The notes under the pieces are model-generated. The model saw only the letters and a program-made list of their open reading frames with translations. It had not been told where the DNA came from and searched no databases. A stretch of DNA of 64,000 bases from the NCBI GenBank assembly GCA_973895155.1, contig OZ316896.1, positions 22,940,001-23,004,000 on the forward strand, written 5' to 3'. This document shows positions 46,496-58,720 of this stretch, one piece after another. Both the position numbers and the translations under genes were made by a program. Position 1 is the stretch's first letter, and each line of letters starts with the position of its first letter. The DNA is from Marsupella aquatica (lineage: Eukaryota > Marchantiophyta).

Positions 46496-47589
46496 TAGTA
46501 TGAGCAGAATGGAAGGTTTGTGATCAATGCAATCGACCATCCAAATGCAGAAGTATATTTAAGCATTTTGACAAACATGCAGCTAAATTGCCTGGGTTTT
46601 TGCAATTATCAAAAAGTGGGCTTTTGCAATTCTCAAAAAGTGCAAATCCCCATGTACGTACTCATCGAGAGGTGACTGTAAAGGTTCCCTGGTAGACATG
46701 TATTCCAATTGCACTTTAACTCAATTGCACTCCAACTGCACTTTAACTTAAGTGCACCTCAGAATGTTGTCATCCTTAGTTTGAATTCTTAGTTTTAGAA
46801 GTGAAACGCCCCAAGCACCATTGTTGTCAGAAGTTTGCTTTGGCAGGAAATGTTTTTTTCCGGGGTGGTGTTTGCATCCTAACAATTGCACATAAAAAAC
46901 TAAATGACAAATAGAATAACATGTAGTGATATAAACAAAAAAATTAGGTTTATCATGGTGGTTTTTGCATCTAACAATTGCACATCAAAAACTAACTGAC
47001 AAATAGAATAACATATACACTGTTTATTGTAATTAGTTTCATAACTTATATAATCTCAGTGCATAAATAGTATCACACACACTAATAAGAATGTGACTAC
47101 AAATCTCAAAAAATATAAATAATAGTACAAGTAGAGAGTTCAGTCTATTGTCATTCATTCTAGGTAGATTTAGATTGTATTTATAACCTGGTTTCCAGTT
47201 ATCATACTTTAATAAAATAGGACTAGGAATTGACATTCATTTTTAATTTTATATGCCATTGCAAGTATATCTTACTACTAGAAAAATGTGTACTTTTCAT
47301 AAGCTATAAACTAAGATTAATTATGTGTTCGTCACACTATTTGAGTGTCACCAAAAATAATCTCAGTTACTCTACTTTAGAATAACATGTATTTCGTTTC
47401 ACTTTTTAATTTAGAATAACATGTATTTTGTCTGATTTTTATATAATCTCACACAGATGAAATTATGATGACATATTTCAAAAACCTTTGATTTTGAAAT
47501 ACTGTGTCTTAGACTAAACCTAATTGTTTTATTTATACCACTAACCGGTAATCAGTGTAGTGGTTTAAACAAAACAATTAGGTTCATCA
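46496..47589. other. No gene recognised
   Basis: AT-rich with small direct repeats (CTTTTGCAATT.TCAAAAAGTG near 46610; CTAACAATTGCACATMAAAAACTAA at 46877 and 46971). No coding signal. Confidence 0.4.
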
Positions 47590-48125
47590 TGGTATGGAGT
47601 GGGATTATAGCATGCTCATTCTGGAACATGTTTGATTTGTTTGTCTTGTAGTGATCTAAAAGTAAATAAAATATGAGAGCATAAAAGTGTTGTTATATAA
47701 ATAAAGTGTCTGTCAAGAAAAGCACAGTGACCAAGAAAAAATATTGTTACGATGTGTGCACTTAACTCAGGGTGCCTTATGAATGACACTCCTTTCAATA
47801 AAAACCATAAACCTAAGAAAGAAAAACATGAGGAGAACTTAAGAAATTATGCATTCATGTTCTTTAGTATCATTTCTTTCATTTTTCTCACTCGTGATGG
47901 TGAAGCCTTTGGTTTCATCTCTAAAAAAACACATATTATGAAAAGGGGTTGCCAAAATAAGTTCAAAACACTCTAGAATATTTAAAACTAAAAGGGTCTA
48001 TAAATTAATTAAAAATGTATAGAATACAAAGACTACCCCTTGATAGAGCATATTGAAATAAAAATATACACAAAAATCTAAATAAAACAAAATCTGAAAT
48101 GTGCATTCACCATATATAGCAGCTC
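47590..48125 (+). repeat. Family A repeat, copy 3
   Basis: Starts at TCATTCTGGAACATGTTTGA and TGTCTTGTAGTGATC, passes AAAAACCATAAACCTAAGAA, and ends AATGTGCATTCACCATATAT, in the same order as the 4.6-kb copy. Confidence 0.65.
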
Positions 48126-48630
48126 CAAAAATTCATCATGGTATGGAGTGGGACATAGTTCATAGAATAAGATTAGGTTTATCATGGTCAGGATGAGGGT
48201 ATGGAGTGACATAGCTCACAATATATGTATATTGCCACATTTTGATACGCAATTATTGTCAAGTTTGATATACAATTTCTGAGGTGTGTACATATTTACA
48301 CTCTCTCGCATAGCCATAGGAAGAACTTTTGTACATTTGATTAGTACAAAAGAGGCTGGTCAATGGTTTATTATTTATTTAACAATAGGTATCACGCAGG
48401 GGGTATCACACAGGGTCCACATGTCTCAAAAAACATAGAAGCAGACAAGCCATAGTCTTTAATGTCACCGATATGTTGAATGGTACTGGATGAAGATTTC
48501 AGAACCTTGCCAAGAGGCCCCATTGCAACTGTGGATGAAGATTTCAGAACCTCACCAAGTAGACCCATTCAACTGCACATTCCACATATACATTTGGAGG
48601 GTCATCTATTAGGAGGGTCATAGTAACTTG

Positions 48631-48980
48631 CAAGGAAACAGTAAATTTTCTCCTCACATGACCCCTCATTTTTCTACAATTATCCAACTCCCTCACAGTT
48701 AAAAGGAACAGTAAATTTTCTCCTCACATGACCCCTCATTTTTCTACAATTACCAAACTCCCTCACAGTTAAAAGGAACAGTAAATTTTCTCCTCACATG
48801 ACCCCTCATTTTTCTACAATTATCCAACTCCCTCACAGTTAAAAAGAACAGTAGATTTTCTCCTCACATGACCTCTCATTTTTCTACAATTATCCAACTC
48901 CCTCACAGTTAAAATAAACAGTAAATTTTCTCCTCACATGAGCCCTCATTTTTCTACAATTATCCAACTCCATCACAGTT
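48631..48980 (+). repeat. Five tandem 70-bp units
   Basis: The word ACCCCTCATTTTTCTACAAT (variants ACCTCT, AGCCCT) starts at 48661, 48731, 48801, 48871 and 48941, an exact 70-bp period. The unit also holds AACAGTAAATTTTCTCCTCA and CCAACTCCCTCACAGTTAAA. Confidence 0.95.
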
Positions 48981-49134
48981 TTTCTAGGGAACTCGCTAGC
49001 CATATGGAGTCATAAAAAAACACAAAAATATATAAAAAGCAGCAAAAAGCAATACCTCATTATACAATATTGGGACTGGATGGAATATAGATAGCTAGTG
49101 CTTTTGAAGCCATGACAAATGTCCGGCCATAGGC

Positions 49135-52100
49135 CTAGGCCTTCGGTTTTGTCGGAGTTAGACGAAGAACCGAGCAAATGTAGTTGCAGTGATGGGCTTC
49201 CAAAAATCGCTTCATCCCCGGTTCACTCCAGTTCGTACTTGTCTTTTCGTAACGTAATGCATCCTTGCAATGAATAGCAGGATCACACAACCAGAACTCC
49301 TTGGACCCGTTCGTGCCGTCTATTTCTACACCCTGTAAGTCGGTGACGAGGAGCAAGCCTTTGGAACGATGATATGTCCAATGTGAGAAGGCATGCAGTG
49401 TGTCTGCATATTCCTTTGTGTTCACATAGTTCAAATTGTTGGAGTATCTGATCCACTTACCCTGTAGATATCTTTCTAAGTTGTAGAATTTGCTACCAAC
49501 TCTCAATGTAGAGACCATCGTGAATTGGACAGTCTTGTAATCTTCAATAAGGTGTCTGTAGATATACAACAGCATTGGTTAATCTACTCCGTTTGAGAGG
49601 TGACAGGTTTCGCGGTACTGTACATATAAACCAAGTAAACAAACGCTAGGGAGTAATCCCTCACATTCTAGCAGAAGAAACTATTAACATGACCTCACTC
49701 AATATACAGCAATGCAAAATCTCCGACATTTATTGCAGTTGTGACATCTCAACTTAATTATTTGAACAGAAATAGCGCAAATCCTCGACTTAATTTGCTA
49801 CTTAATGCGTCTTTCTAGTTTGAGCAACAGGAGAGAGTGGAGCGATACTAACTAGAGAAGACTTGTGTGCGAATGGCTTTTCTTATATCGTTATCCACCA
49901 CAAGGGTAGTCCGAAATTTACCTCTCAAGCGCTTTGTTGAATTCCTCTGCCATTTTGGCTGCCACGGTCTGGACCTCCATCTGCTCAAAATAGGCCTCTT
50001 TTGAGTGGATCGAGTTTATATCTTGCCCAAGAATATCCTTGAATCGCTTCACCACCATGTGCCTGGATGAAAGAAATCCAAATTGGACAAATTAAAAGTT
50101 GTTTCCAGGAGGAGCATCTAGATTAAGCGGTACTCTTACCGGTAACTTCCGTCATCACAGGAATCATACCTGAGGAGCTCTATTAATGATTGGAAGGACA
50201 GACGATTCAGTCACTCACCTAGGTTCATATGGGGGCTGGTGCACCAGTGCATGATAAGGCCACCTTAGGCTTCCCTCGCCGGAGAATGGGAAAAGTGCTT
50301 TCTGCACTGTCGAATCTGGCATGTCTTTCATCTCTAGCTTGCCATTTGTGGCCAGCGCGTGAAATAGATCATCCAAAGTGTCTGGTAACCTGCAAGTCCA
50401 AGTAGTCCATGACCTCAAAGATACTAATCTAAAAGTATTACATTGTAAGTGTTACGTACAAGACAAGAAAATGCGGTGCACAAAGATTCGAAGGGTCTGA
50501 TCGAGTAGCGATCCTGGCTATGTCAACACTATTCCAATTTGTGCACTGAAGAAATTAATTGATGAGAAAACTTCACAACAGATACTTTTGTTGATCCGAC
50601 TCGGTTGTCTGTGAATCCTAATTTATGTGACAGGGGGGTTTAGAACACATACTTGTATCTGATCTGAGTCGCTGGTTCCGGTGGAACTTTATGCCACAGG
50701 GGCATCTCAGGTTTCACAAGCAAATTTACATACTTGGGGACGACACGTTTACTGTCACCAACTTGCATGGACCGTGAGATGCTAGCGGTAGAAACATTGA
50801 CCACTATATCTACTAGTTTGTTGATGTTGTTCAGTTTCTCCTCCTGGATCCAGTTTGCATCATCGCATTTCTTCTTGAAAACACTTAACATCTTCTTAGT
50901 GCTCTTGTCCACATGACAAAAGAGATAGCAAATGATCTGACGGTCGTCTCGAAGGGTTTTGAGGAGCGTGCTAATATTGCGGCCTTTCAAGTCCCCTTCT
51001 GGGCATCTGTCATGATCAACGGAAGTAAAATCATGGAATTCGGCGCCATGGCATGGTGCATCAGCAATGTGCACAAGAACACGAGTCCTCGATTTCCAGC
51101 TAAGACTATCAACACGCTGGAGGCCAGAAAAGACGTCCTCAGCCCGATCACCACCGCCCTCTGGAACCTCGCACCCACGATGATTTGAAGTCAGCGAGAC
51201 TTGTAATCAGCATTCTAAAACAATTGCCTTGTTGAGTACATCTAGAAACACTACCGTAAGTTCATCTGCTCCGATCGCGAAAGCGGTCTACGCTCATATA
51301 TATGTACCATTTGCACATAGTTTCCAATAATGAAAAGTAGGCAATTTATCACATTGTTAACTTGACACCAGGAAGAATATGGTACTACACCTGCTCGCAC
51401 TCTTGAAAGAGCGTTCACAAAAACGCTGTCTCGACTCGAATAATCATCGGTGAAGTCACACATCTCCGAATTGTCTCTAGCAATGTCTTCATAATCTCTG
51501 TATGGCGCAAAGGCGACTCGCAATTTGAGCTCCGGCCATGCCTTCTTGACCTTAGCTGCAATGCTCGGAGCTTTCTCCTTTACCGAGTCGATGAATGGCT
51601 GCGCAACAAATAAATTTCATTTGAAACGGGTGTAACGTAATGAACCCGAATTTCAGCCTGTAGATGTATATTGACATGTCAAACATACCAAAACTTCTAC
51701 GGAAGTGCGAACTTTCTTCACGCAAATCTATGACTGGGCGGGATGACTTTCCTCGGGAAGCCACCCAATTAGACCTGCATTGATATGAGTATTGAAGTCA
51801 TGCACATGGTCAAATGAGAATGTATGAGAGGGACCTGCATACTGCCTGTGACGTCAACAAGGAAGGCCAGATCCAGCTGCTGGGATGCAGTTATCAATTT
51901 CTTCAACTGAATTATTCGCTGATTTACTTTTGCCTGCCTGGTTGCACTTAAGGTGCTCCTGTCTGCAAGCAGCCCTTCAAACTTCCGCTCAAGCTCTTCG
52001 TTTTTCTTCATGACGGCTACTGATTCAGAGCTCATGACTCGTCCACTGCTTGTCATATTCCTCTCGAACACCGCTAGCTTCATCTCAAGCTCTCGGTTTT

Positions 52101-52515
52101 TGTTGTGGGCTGCTACAGAAGCAGGGCTCATGGTCTTCGGCTTGCCCCTCTCCATCTCCGCCAGCTTCCGCTCAAGCTCTTGGTTTCTCAGCTGGATAGC
52201 AGCAGAAGAAGAACTCATACTTCGGGAGCCACCTCCCCTCTCCATCTCCACCAGCTTCCGCTCAAGCTCTTGGTTTCTGAGCTGGATAGCAGCAGAAGAA
52301 GAACTCATACTTCGGGAGCCACCCCCCCTCTCCATCTCCGCGAGCTTCCGCTCAAGCTCATCGTTTCTCAGCCTGATCGCAGCAGAAGAAGAACTCATAT
52401 TTCGGGAGCCACCTCCCGTCTCCATCTCCACCAGCTTCCGCTCAAGCTCTTGGTTTCTGAGCTGGATAGCAGCAGAAGAAGAACTCATACTTCGGGAGCC
52501 ACCCCCCCTCTCCAT
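49135..52515 (-). CDS. VWA-domain alpha-protein kinase (VwkA-like), six exons
   Basis: Exons (minus): 52515-51835, 51598-51391, 51199-50653, 50389-50219, 50062-49922, 49555-49135. All introns are GT..AG, and the phases 0,1,2,2,2 close exactly on the stop codon, giving about 722 aa. Residues 1-181 are six coiled-coil repeats. Residues about 214-400 are a VWA domain: LDLAFLVDVTGSMQ with a D-V-T-G-S metal site (D221), then RVAFAPYRDY, FTDD, GGGD and HIADAPCHG. The C-terminal alpha-kinase domain has PFSGEGSLRWPYHA, the ATP-binding Lys in HMVVKRFK (about K541), EAYFEQMEVQTVAAKMAEEF, FSHWTY, LLVTDLQGV, LCDPAIH and the zinc-site end HHCNYICSVLRL. Alpha-kinases phosphorylate Ser/Thr on proteins (eEF2K, myosin heavy chain kinases). 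In Dictyostelium VwkA a VWA domain is joined to the kinase; it influences myosin II abundance. All catalytic landmarks look intact. The 5' end is uncertain: the repeat reads back to 52563, where a TGA stops it, so an upstream exon or a start at the 52515 ATG are both possible. Confidence 0.85.
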
Positions 52516-52563
52516 CTCCGCGAGCTTCCGCTCGAGCTCTTCGTTTCTTAGCCTGATCGCAGC
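51973..52563 (-). repeat. 90-bp repeats encoding the coiled coil of the alpha-kinase
   Basis: Six units plus a truncated first one encode MERGGGSRSMSSSSAAIQLR + NQELERKLVE-like repeats of 29-32 residues. Units 1-4 are nearly identical in DNA, and units 1 and 3 match most closely, consistent with a recent duplication of a two-unit block. Units 5 and 6 are diverged. A truncated unit (AAIRLRNEELERKLAE) precedes the ATG at 52515. Confidence 0.85.
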
Positions 52564-53190
52564 TCAAGCTCTTCTATGCTTTACTCCAATCAACTTTGCT
52601 GTCCTGCTCGATGCCCACACCGGTCTTCGAAAGAGCGAGACAGAGATCGAGAGACACGCAGAGCGAGCTACCCAACCCGACCTTGCCTGGAATTGGATCG
52701 CTCCGCCACAGGGCACAAATTCGCATTCCCCACCGATCGACGATCAACATGTAGACCTCTGAAGCGACCGGTTTCCTCGTCACCAAATCAGCAAGCGGGT
52801 GCAAAATTGGTTGCTGCTCTCTGTAATTTTATACCTTACTCGAACGGACCAATCCTTCGAAACGCACGGCCTTCCCGGAACAAACAACAGCAAAATCCTC
52901 ACCAATGTCTCAGACGGTCTCCTGCGCATCCGAGTTTCTGAGTGAGGTTTCCACGAAAGTCGAATCCACGAGACTACATGGTTCAATTAGTCAATTTCTG
53001 TGGGTCCGTGATGAATGATGACACGAATTTCTCTGTCAACTAATGTTAATGAGGCCTGCGTCCTTAGTAGTTGTCTACCAATAAAATAGTAGTTGACAGA
53101 AATAAGTCTCTTTTTTGTCCTTTTGAAGGCCAAAAGCAGATCCATCTAAAAGAAAAGGATAGATGTTCTACTTTGGAGCATGCACCACTC
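52564..53190. other. Probable 5' region of the alpha-kinase gene
   Basis: Includes a 76-codon minus-strand frame ending at 52574 with no motif. A first exon or 5' UTR of the minus-strand kinase gene could lie here; I cannot define it. Confidence 0.35.
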
Positions 53191-53287
53191 TAGGGCAGTC
53201 CACAAGGGTCACAATACTAGGGATCCGGGAGAGACCCTGGTAGGGCAGTCCACAAGGGTCACAATACTAGGGATCCGGGAGAGACCC
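53191..53287. repeat. Tandem pair, 50-bp period
   Basis: TAGGGCAGTCCACAAGGGTC ACAATACTAGGGATCCGGGA GAGACCC occurs at 53191 and 53241. Confidence 0.9.
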
Positions 53288-53339
53288 ATTGATACCAGGA
53301 AGGAGAGAGGGCTGGACCACACTGCCACCAGCTCGAGGC

Positions 53340-53596
53340 CGAGGAGAAACTGTTACTTGTACCACTACATGACACACACACACACACAGTCACACCCTCC
53401 ACACTTGGAACCTGGATGCTCTTGGTTCTAGGCTAACCCCTTGGTCAAGTGAGGAGAAACTGTTACTTGTACCACTACATGACACACACACACACACACA
53501 CACAGTCACACCCTCCACACTTGGAACCTGGATGCTCTTGGTTCTAGGCTAACCCCTTGGTCAAGTGAGGAGAAATTGTTACTTGTACCACTACAT

Positions 53597-53628
<32 letters not shown>

Positions 53629-53690
53629 CCACACTTGGAACCTGGATGCTCTTGGTTCTAGGCTAACCCCTTGGTCAAGTGACTGAAACC
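53340..53690. repeat. Three tandem 110-116 bp units with a (CA)n core
   Basis: GAGGAGAAACTGTTACTTGT starts at 53341, 53451 and 53567. Each is followed by CACTACAT, a CA run that grows from copy to copy, CCCTCCACACTTGGAACCTG and CTAACCCCTTGGTCAAGTGA. The length difference lies in the CA run. Confidence 0.95.
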
Positions 53691-54883
53691 AGTTGCTTGA
53701 GGGAAATAAGTCTTTTGATGGAAAGTTTAAGCCCAGATGAGGTTGTCCATTGAGATCCCAGTGGACTCTGATAAGGGGACTCACCATTTCACACCCAATC
53801 TTGATTCTGCCATTTTGTACCCAATAGTGTGACGAGGAGGCTCACCATTTTACACCCAACAATGAAAAACAACAAATGAATTTGTGTGTAACAAGGTGTT
53901 GAAATTGAGTAACAAGGTGTTGTGAGTAACAAGTGCCACTGAATTTTGCCGTGGTGCCTTTGAATCTCATTTCACTCACCATTGCTTATTAAAAAATTAA
54001 AAAACAAGTGAAGTGCTCACTCTAGACCTCAATAAACCAAAATTTGCAGTCACTTCCAAGTTACTCTTGGACTGAGCTGTAAACAACAGTATCAGAACAA
54101 ATTTGTGTAATATATGGCTCCTGTCCATTTGGGTTTCACACACAATGTGTCAGTCTATTTGGGCTTAATTTTCCTTTAATTTGTTGGAGAGAAAATATAG
54201 CACAAGTCACCCATGCTCAAGTCTGCAAATAAGTGTAGAGATATTACTGACTCTGGAAAGAAATCAACATCAACAATGTCAAGAGATTGACTCAGCCTAG
54301 TCTTTAGACTGAAAATCTAAAGTTATGAGAGTTTGCTCAAATTTTTACAAGCCATATCCCAGAGTAATCAAGGAATAAGGCATAGTTCCCTATGAAGGAG
54401 AAACTAAGACAATCCACAAGGAGGTGGCTGGGAAAATGAAAAGATGCCTGGCGGTAATTGCACATATTAAGCAAGGAACATCATAATTATAATGGGATAC
54501 TTTGTTAAGTGGCAAGTGCCTATATATACCTTAATAAACCCAATTGATTGATCCGTTTGTATCAATGAGGTTGTTGCTCTTTTTTGCCATGAGAAAAACC
54601 AAATGAATTTCATTCAAATAGTCAGCATACAAAGAAAAGGGGAGCCACAACCAGAGAGCATCACCCTATAGTAGCGAAGGTAGGGGGTGCTAAAAAGTCG
54701 TACATGGAGCTGGTACCAGGGAAAAAGCTGGGTCTACGAAGGAAGCAACTAAAACAAGGAATTCTGAAACTACAGAGGGAGAGGCACAAGGCTAAAGAGT
54801 AAAGACTGGCTAGTGATCAAGTCCTGGCAGGGTTCCTTCCAATGGGTCGGTGAAAGTAAGTCAGTCTGCTTGTAGTGCAACAA
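53691..54883. other. No gene recognised
   Basis: AT-rich with minor direct repeats (CTCACCATTTYACACCCAA at 53781 and 53841; GTAACAAGGTGTTG twice at 53888-53922). No coding signal. Confidence 0.4.
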
Positions 54884-55060
54884 GTGGGACCTACAGGGTC
54901 TTCCCATGAAGCTTCCATAGTCTTGTCTAGGTACCATAGTCCAAAAGACATATCCTTCAGTTGAGTGCCTCTCCCTGTCCACATTTGAAATTTGTGGAAC
55001 CTACAGTGTCTAGTTCTCATGAAGCTTCCAAGTCTTGCCCTGGTACCATAGTCAAAAGAT
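54884..55060. repeat. Tandem duplication, 110-bp period
   Basis: GTGGRACCTACAGKGTCT, CATGAAGCTTCCA, AGTCTTG and GGTACCATAGTC recur at 54884 and 54994. Confidence 0.75.
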
Positions 55061-55167
55061 TCTCCAAAAGTGTATTTTGGGTCCAATTTTTAGATCTGTG
55101 ACGGGTCCATCCCACCAATATAGCATGTTCATCTCATCTTATCTTGGAAGATGCTTTGTTTTTTGTC

Positions 55168-56410
55168 TTGTAGTGATATGTAATTTTATGATAAAAGAAG
55201 TAGGTAACTAGGTACATGTAAAGTATATGCCAAGAAATTAATATTTCTTAATTAAGAGTGAGTGACATAACACACAGAACTACACATACAAAAACAAAAC
55301 ACATTATGACCAAAACAGTACAAAGGCACTAAATAGTTATGCACATAAGTACAGATTTTCACTTGCTTCTAGGCAATGAAAGTAAACTCATAAAAACCAT
55401 AAATTTTGTAAAAGGAACCACTTGGGGAACTTAGTACACCAAATGTGCACATTGTTCAAATTCATTTCTTTCACTCTCATGATGAAAAAGAGAATTCACC
55501 AAGGAGTGAATAAAGGATTAAACATTTAAGAGGGGAGCCAAATACATTCAAAATACAATAAGTTCACTAGAATTAAAAGGGGTACAAAAGTTAATTCACA
55601 ATCAAATTAATACAAATGATTCACCTTGTTAAGGCACATTAAATCAAAATAATAGACACAAAATTTGAATAAGATAAAATGTGAAAGGTGGATTCACCAT
55701 TATAGCAGCTTCAAAATTCAAAAGTCCATAGCCCAGATGGACTTTTTTTGTGGCCCTCAAAGTATTTAGACTGCCATAGCCCCATGCCAAGGCCCCTTGT
55801 TTAGCATGCCTCCCGGTTCGGCAGGGCAATAAAGCAAAATAGAAGCAAAATAGTTACTCCACGTCATTTGGAAGCACTAATGAAGTAGAATGATGTAGCT
55901 AAATAGCTATATGGTGAATCTAACTTTCATGTTTTGTCTTATTGATATTTTTGTATCATGTATTTTTATTTGAATGTACCTTAACAAGGGGCATCCTTCG
56001 TATCATATAGACTTTTAATTAATTCATTTTTGGACCCCTTCAATTTTTGGTATCCTATAGTATTTTGAGTTTATTTTGGCAGCCCTTTTAATTTTTAAAC
56101 TTTGTTATCTCCTAGAGAGAAACCAAGGGCTTCATTTTCTAATGCTTTTAAGTACTCTCATGAGTGAGAGGAATGATTCCAAGTAATGTAAACACATTGT
56201 GTCTTAAGTTCCCCTCATGGCTTTCTTTCCTAAGTTTATGCTTTTTATTGAAATGAGTGTCATTAAGTAAGGCACATTGAAGTAAAGTGCACAACTTGTA
56301 GCATCTGTGTGTCATAAAATTTAATTATACTTTTCATTGGTCATTATGTGTTTTTATTTGCATGTTCTTTACTTATATTTATTTTATCCCATTCACATTT
56401 AATATGTATT
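55168..56410. mobile_element. Foldback element: two family A copies in inverted orientation
   Basis: 55168-55700 reads forward (TGTCTTGTAGTGATATG to GGTGGATTCACCATTATAGC). 55905-56410 read in reverse gives the same landmarks: AACACATAATGACC, AATAAAAAGCATAAACTTAG, CTCTCACTCATGAGAG, AAAATACTATAGGATACC, CTTGTTAAGGTACATTCAAA, AGTTAGATTCACCATAT. About 200 bp of unrelated spacer separates the arms of roughly 500 bp. The arms are diverged, so the structure is old, or two independent insertions met head to head. Confidence 0.6.
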
Positions 56411-57035
56411 CTAGTTTTACTCTCTAATTTTATTCACTTACATATGGGCTTGAGGATTTGGTGGAGTATATTCAATGGAGTGTGACACTCCTCTCAAGGG
56501 AGCCCATTCGATGGCTACTAAAACACCAAATACAAAGACCACCCATGCTAATGATAAAAATTCAAGAATATTCTTCTATCCTTCCAGATATACCAGGAAA
56601 CAATTTCTCTGAGTGAGTGGTTTATAGCAATGAGTGTTGTATGCAATGAAAAGCAACATATTTCAGTTGATGCTTTTGATTGCATTTACTACGGACCCTG
56701 AAAAGATGTCTCAAAAAGGAGGGGGACAAATAGTGTTCGGAGTGACTAACTGCAGAGGGAAAGCCCTTGTGACTACGAGCCGAGGAGGGCAAGCTGAGTG
56801 TTATTTTGTTGATTCACACTGACGATGACCCTTCAGTCACTGACCTGGGTTGGCTGACTAGAGAGCTGATAGAGCATGTCAAAACAATGTCATAAATGAG
56901 ATACTGCCAAGGCCATAAATTAAAGTGTTTTATGACCAAGACCTTAAACAAAATGACACAAGGTGTACATTTGGTGTGCACTGAGTTTGTTTTAGAAATC
57001 AGTTCTTTCTCACTCATTACAAGAAGTGCTGGAAA
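56411..57035. other. No gene recognised
   Basis: A 62-codon plus-strand frame at 56634-56822 has no motif. No other signal. Confidence 0.35.
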
Positions 57036-57370
57036 TTCCATGAGATTTGTTTGAAAGGTTGGATGCACAATATGGGAATTTGAAATTAGTGAGAAAAGAC
57101 GAGCTCTGTTGAAAGGTTGGGTGCACAATACTGGAATCTGAAATTAGTAAGGCAGTCAGAAGAGCTCTGACTGGAATAGCAAAGATCTGGGATAGCAAAT
57201 ATTAAAAATATCAAGGGAGGTGTCAATATAAATTTTTAAGACACATTGAAATAAAAATAAGCAACAACAACAAAAAAACATTGAAATAAAAATAAGCAAC
57301 AACAACAAAAAATAGTAGTAAGACAAAATAATGGAAGGTCAAAAAATAGTAATAAGACAAAATAATGGAA
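57036..57370. repeat. Cluster of short duplications
   Basis: GAAAGGTTGGRTGCACAATA..TGAAATTAGT occurs at about 57051 and 57112. ACATTGAAATAAAAATAAGC plus AACAACAACAAA occurs twice from 57242. AGTARTAAGACAAAATAATG occurs twice after 57315 and echoes the end of family A. Confidence 0.7.
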
Positions 57371-58720
57371 GATGCCATATATTAAGGTGAAGCTTGCTTT
57401 TGTCTAAAGCGTCATCAAGATCGGGACTTCGGTACTTCGGTACTTTTGCTATGTTATGAGCTGCCGTAGCTGCATGGCGGCGAAATAATTGCAGACGAGT
57501 TATGAGTACTTTGTGACTTAAAAAGCTCCTACTGTACTGCCAATTCTAGAAGGAAAGCACATACGGGATGCAAACAATTCCAATAATTCCACTTCGTTTT
57601 CTCCCCACACGCGTTACAACTTCCTAGGCCCCACTGCCCATGCTACATCAGGCACGGAATCTATGAGCTCAAGGCTCGCAATTGGATCTCTCAGCAATGT
57701 CATGGCCCAATGGCACACTCCTGGCTCCTGCATTGCTTCAGTTTACGCGTACTAGCGTGGACATTAGTCTTCGATCCCCGCTTGATAGTGTAGCTGACCA
57801 GTGATCAAAATAGAAGCTTCATTGGAAGCGGGATTGGAAGCTAGCTAGTGCAATTCGAAAGGTCAGCTTTCACAATCCCAATGGTTTCTATCGCTCATAT
57901 ATACTAGTTGTGGTGACTTTCTGATTCTAAGCCCGACTGTAACAGATCTGTCATCGTCCATGGACCTTAGATAGAAATATGCCGTCAGGAGTGCACTCTC
58001 ACCCGGGCTTCATCATGGGCTGTCCGTGGACGTACGTCGAAGAGTTTGGTTAAAAGCAGGAATCAGAGGTTTAGTAATTAAGTTTCCCAAACTTCCCCAG
58101 ACCTTAGCTCACTTCATGATCATATCCAGTTGATGAGATGTTAAGTGACAATCTGAATCCCGTTACCGATGACCCCGCCGATGACTGAATTTCAACCGAG
58201 TACGTAGAGTATTTGCATGCGAAGCTCGGTGTCCAGTTAGGAGGTGCCTCGGTTTCCGATCCGTGTTATGTACTTGTACCAGTGAACGGCATTACTTCTC
58301 GTTCAATCAAACATATTTAGTGTTCTCACAAAGCATTCACGAAGCTTGCAACTCCTATATAAGCTCCTTGGCAATTCTCAATTGGTTGTGGATCAATCTG
58401 TTCTTTCTCGTTGAGTCCGGAAAGAGTCCAAAAACTTAGTGCCCACCTGCGTCCTCGTGTGTGAATTTACCCCTTTCGAATGAATCCCCACGGGTTCGCG
58501 AGCTTTTGCCAGGTCAACTTCAGCGTTCGATGCATGATTAATTCTACAGCGGCCCGAAACCGTCTGGATTTGAAGGACGATTAATACAGCTCCATAAATT
58601 TGAGTCGGACATCGGTTGGTGGCTCACATCTCTTACAGTTCGACAATCCCACGGATCTGCAGCTCAGTCTCCGGAGTCTAAGTACCAGAATGACAACCGT
58701 AAGTCGAGAAACGTTCCAGA
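57371..58720. other. No gene recognised; return to balanced composition
   Basis: Composition changes sharply from repeat-like to gene-like at about 57.4 kb. No frame with motif is visible; promoter sequence of the next locus may lie at its end. Confidence 0.35.

Noticed and set aside
51953-52762. 269-codon plus-strand ORF rich in FRSSS repeats
   Set aside because: It is the antisense shadow of the repeat-coding first exon of the alpha-kinase gene. Its length comes from the repeat having few stops on the other strand.
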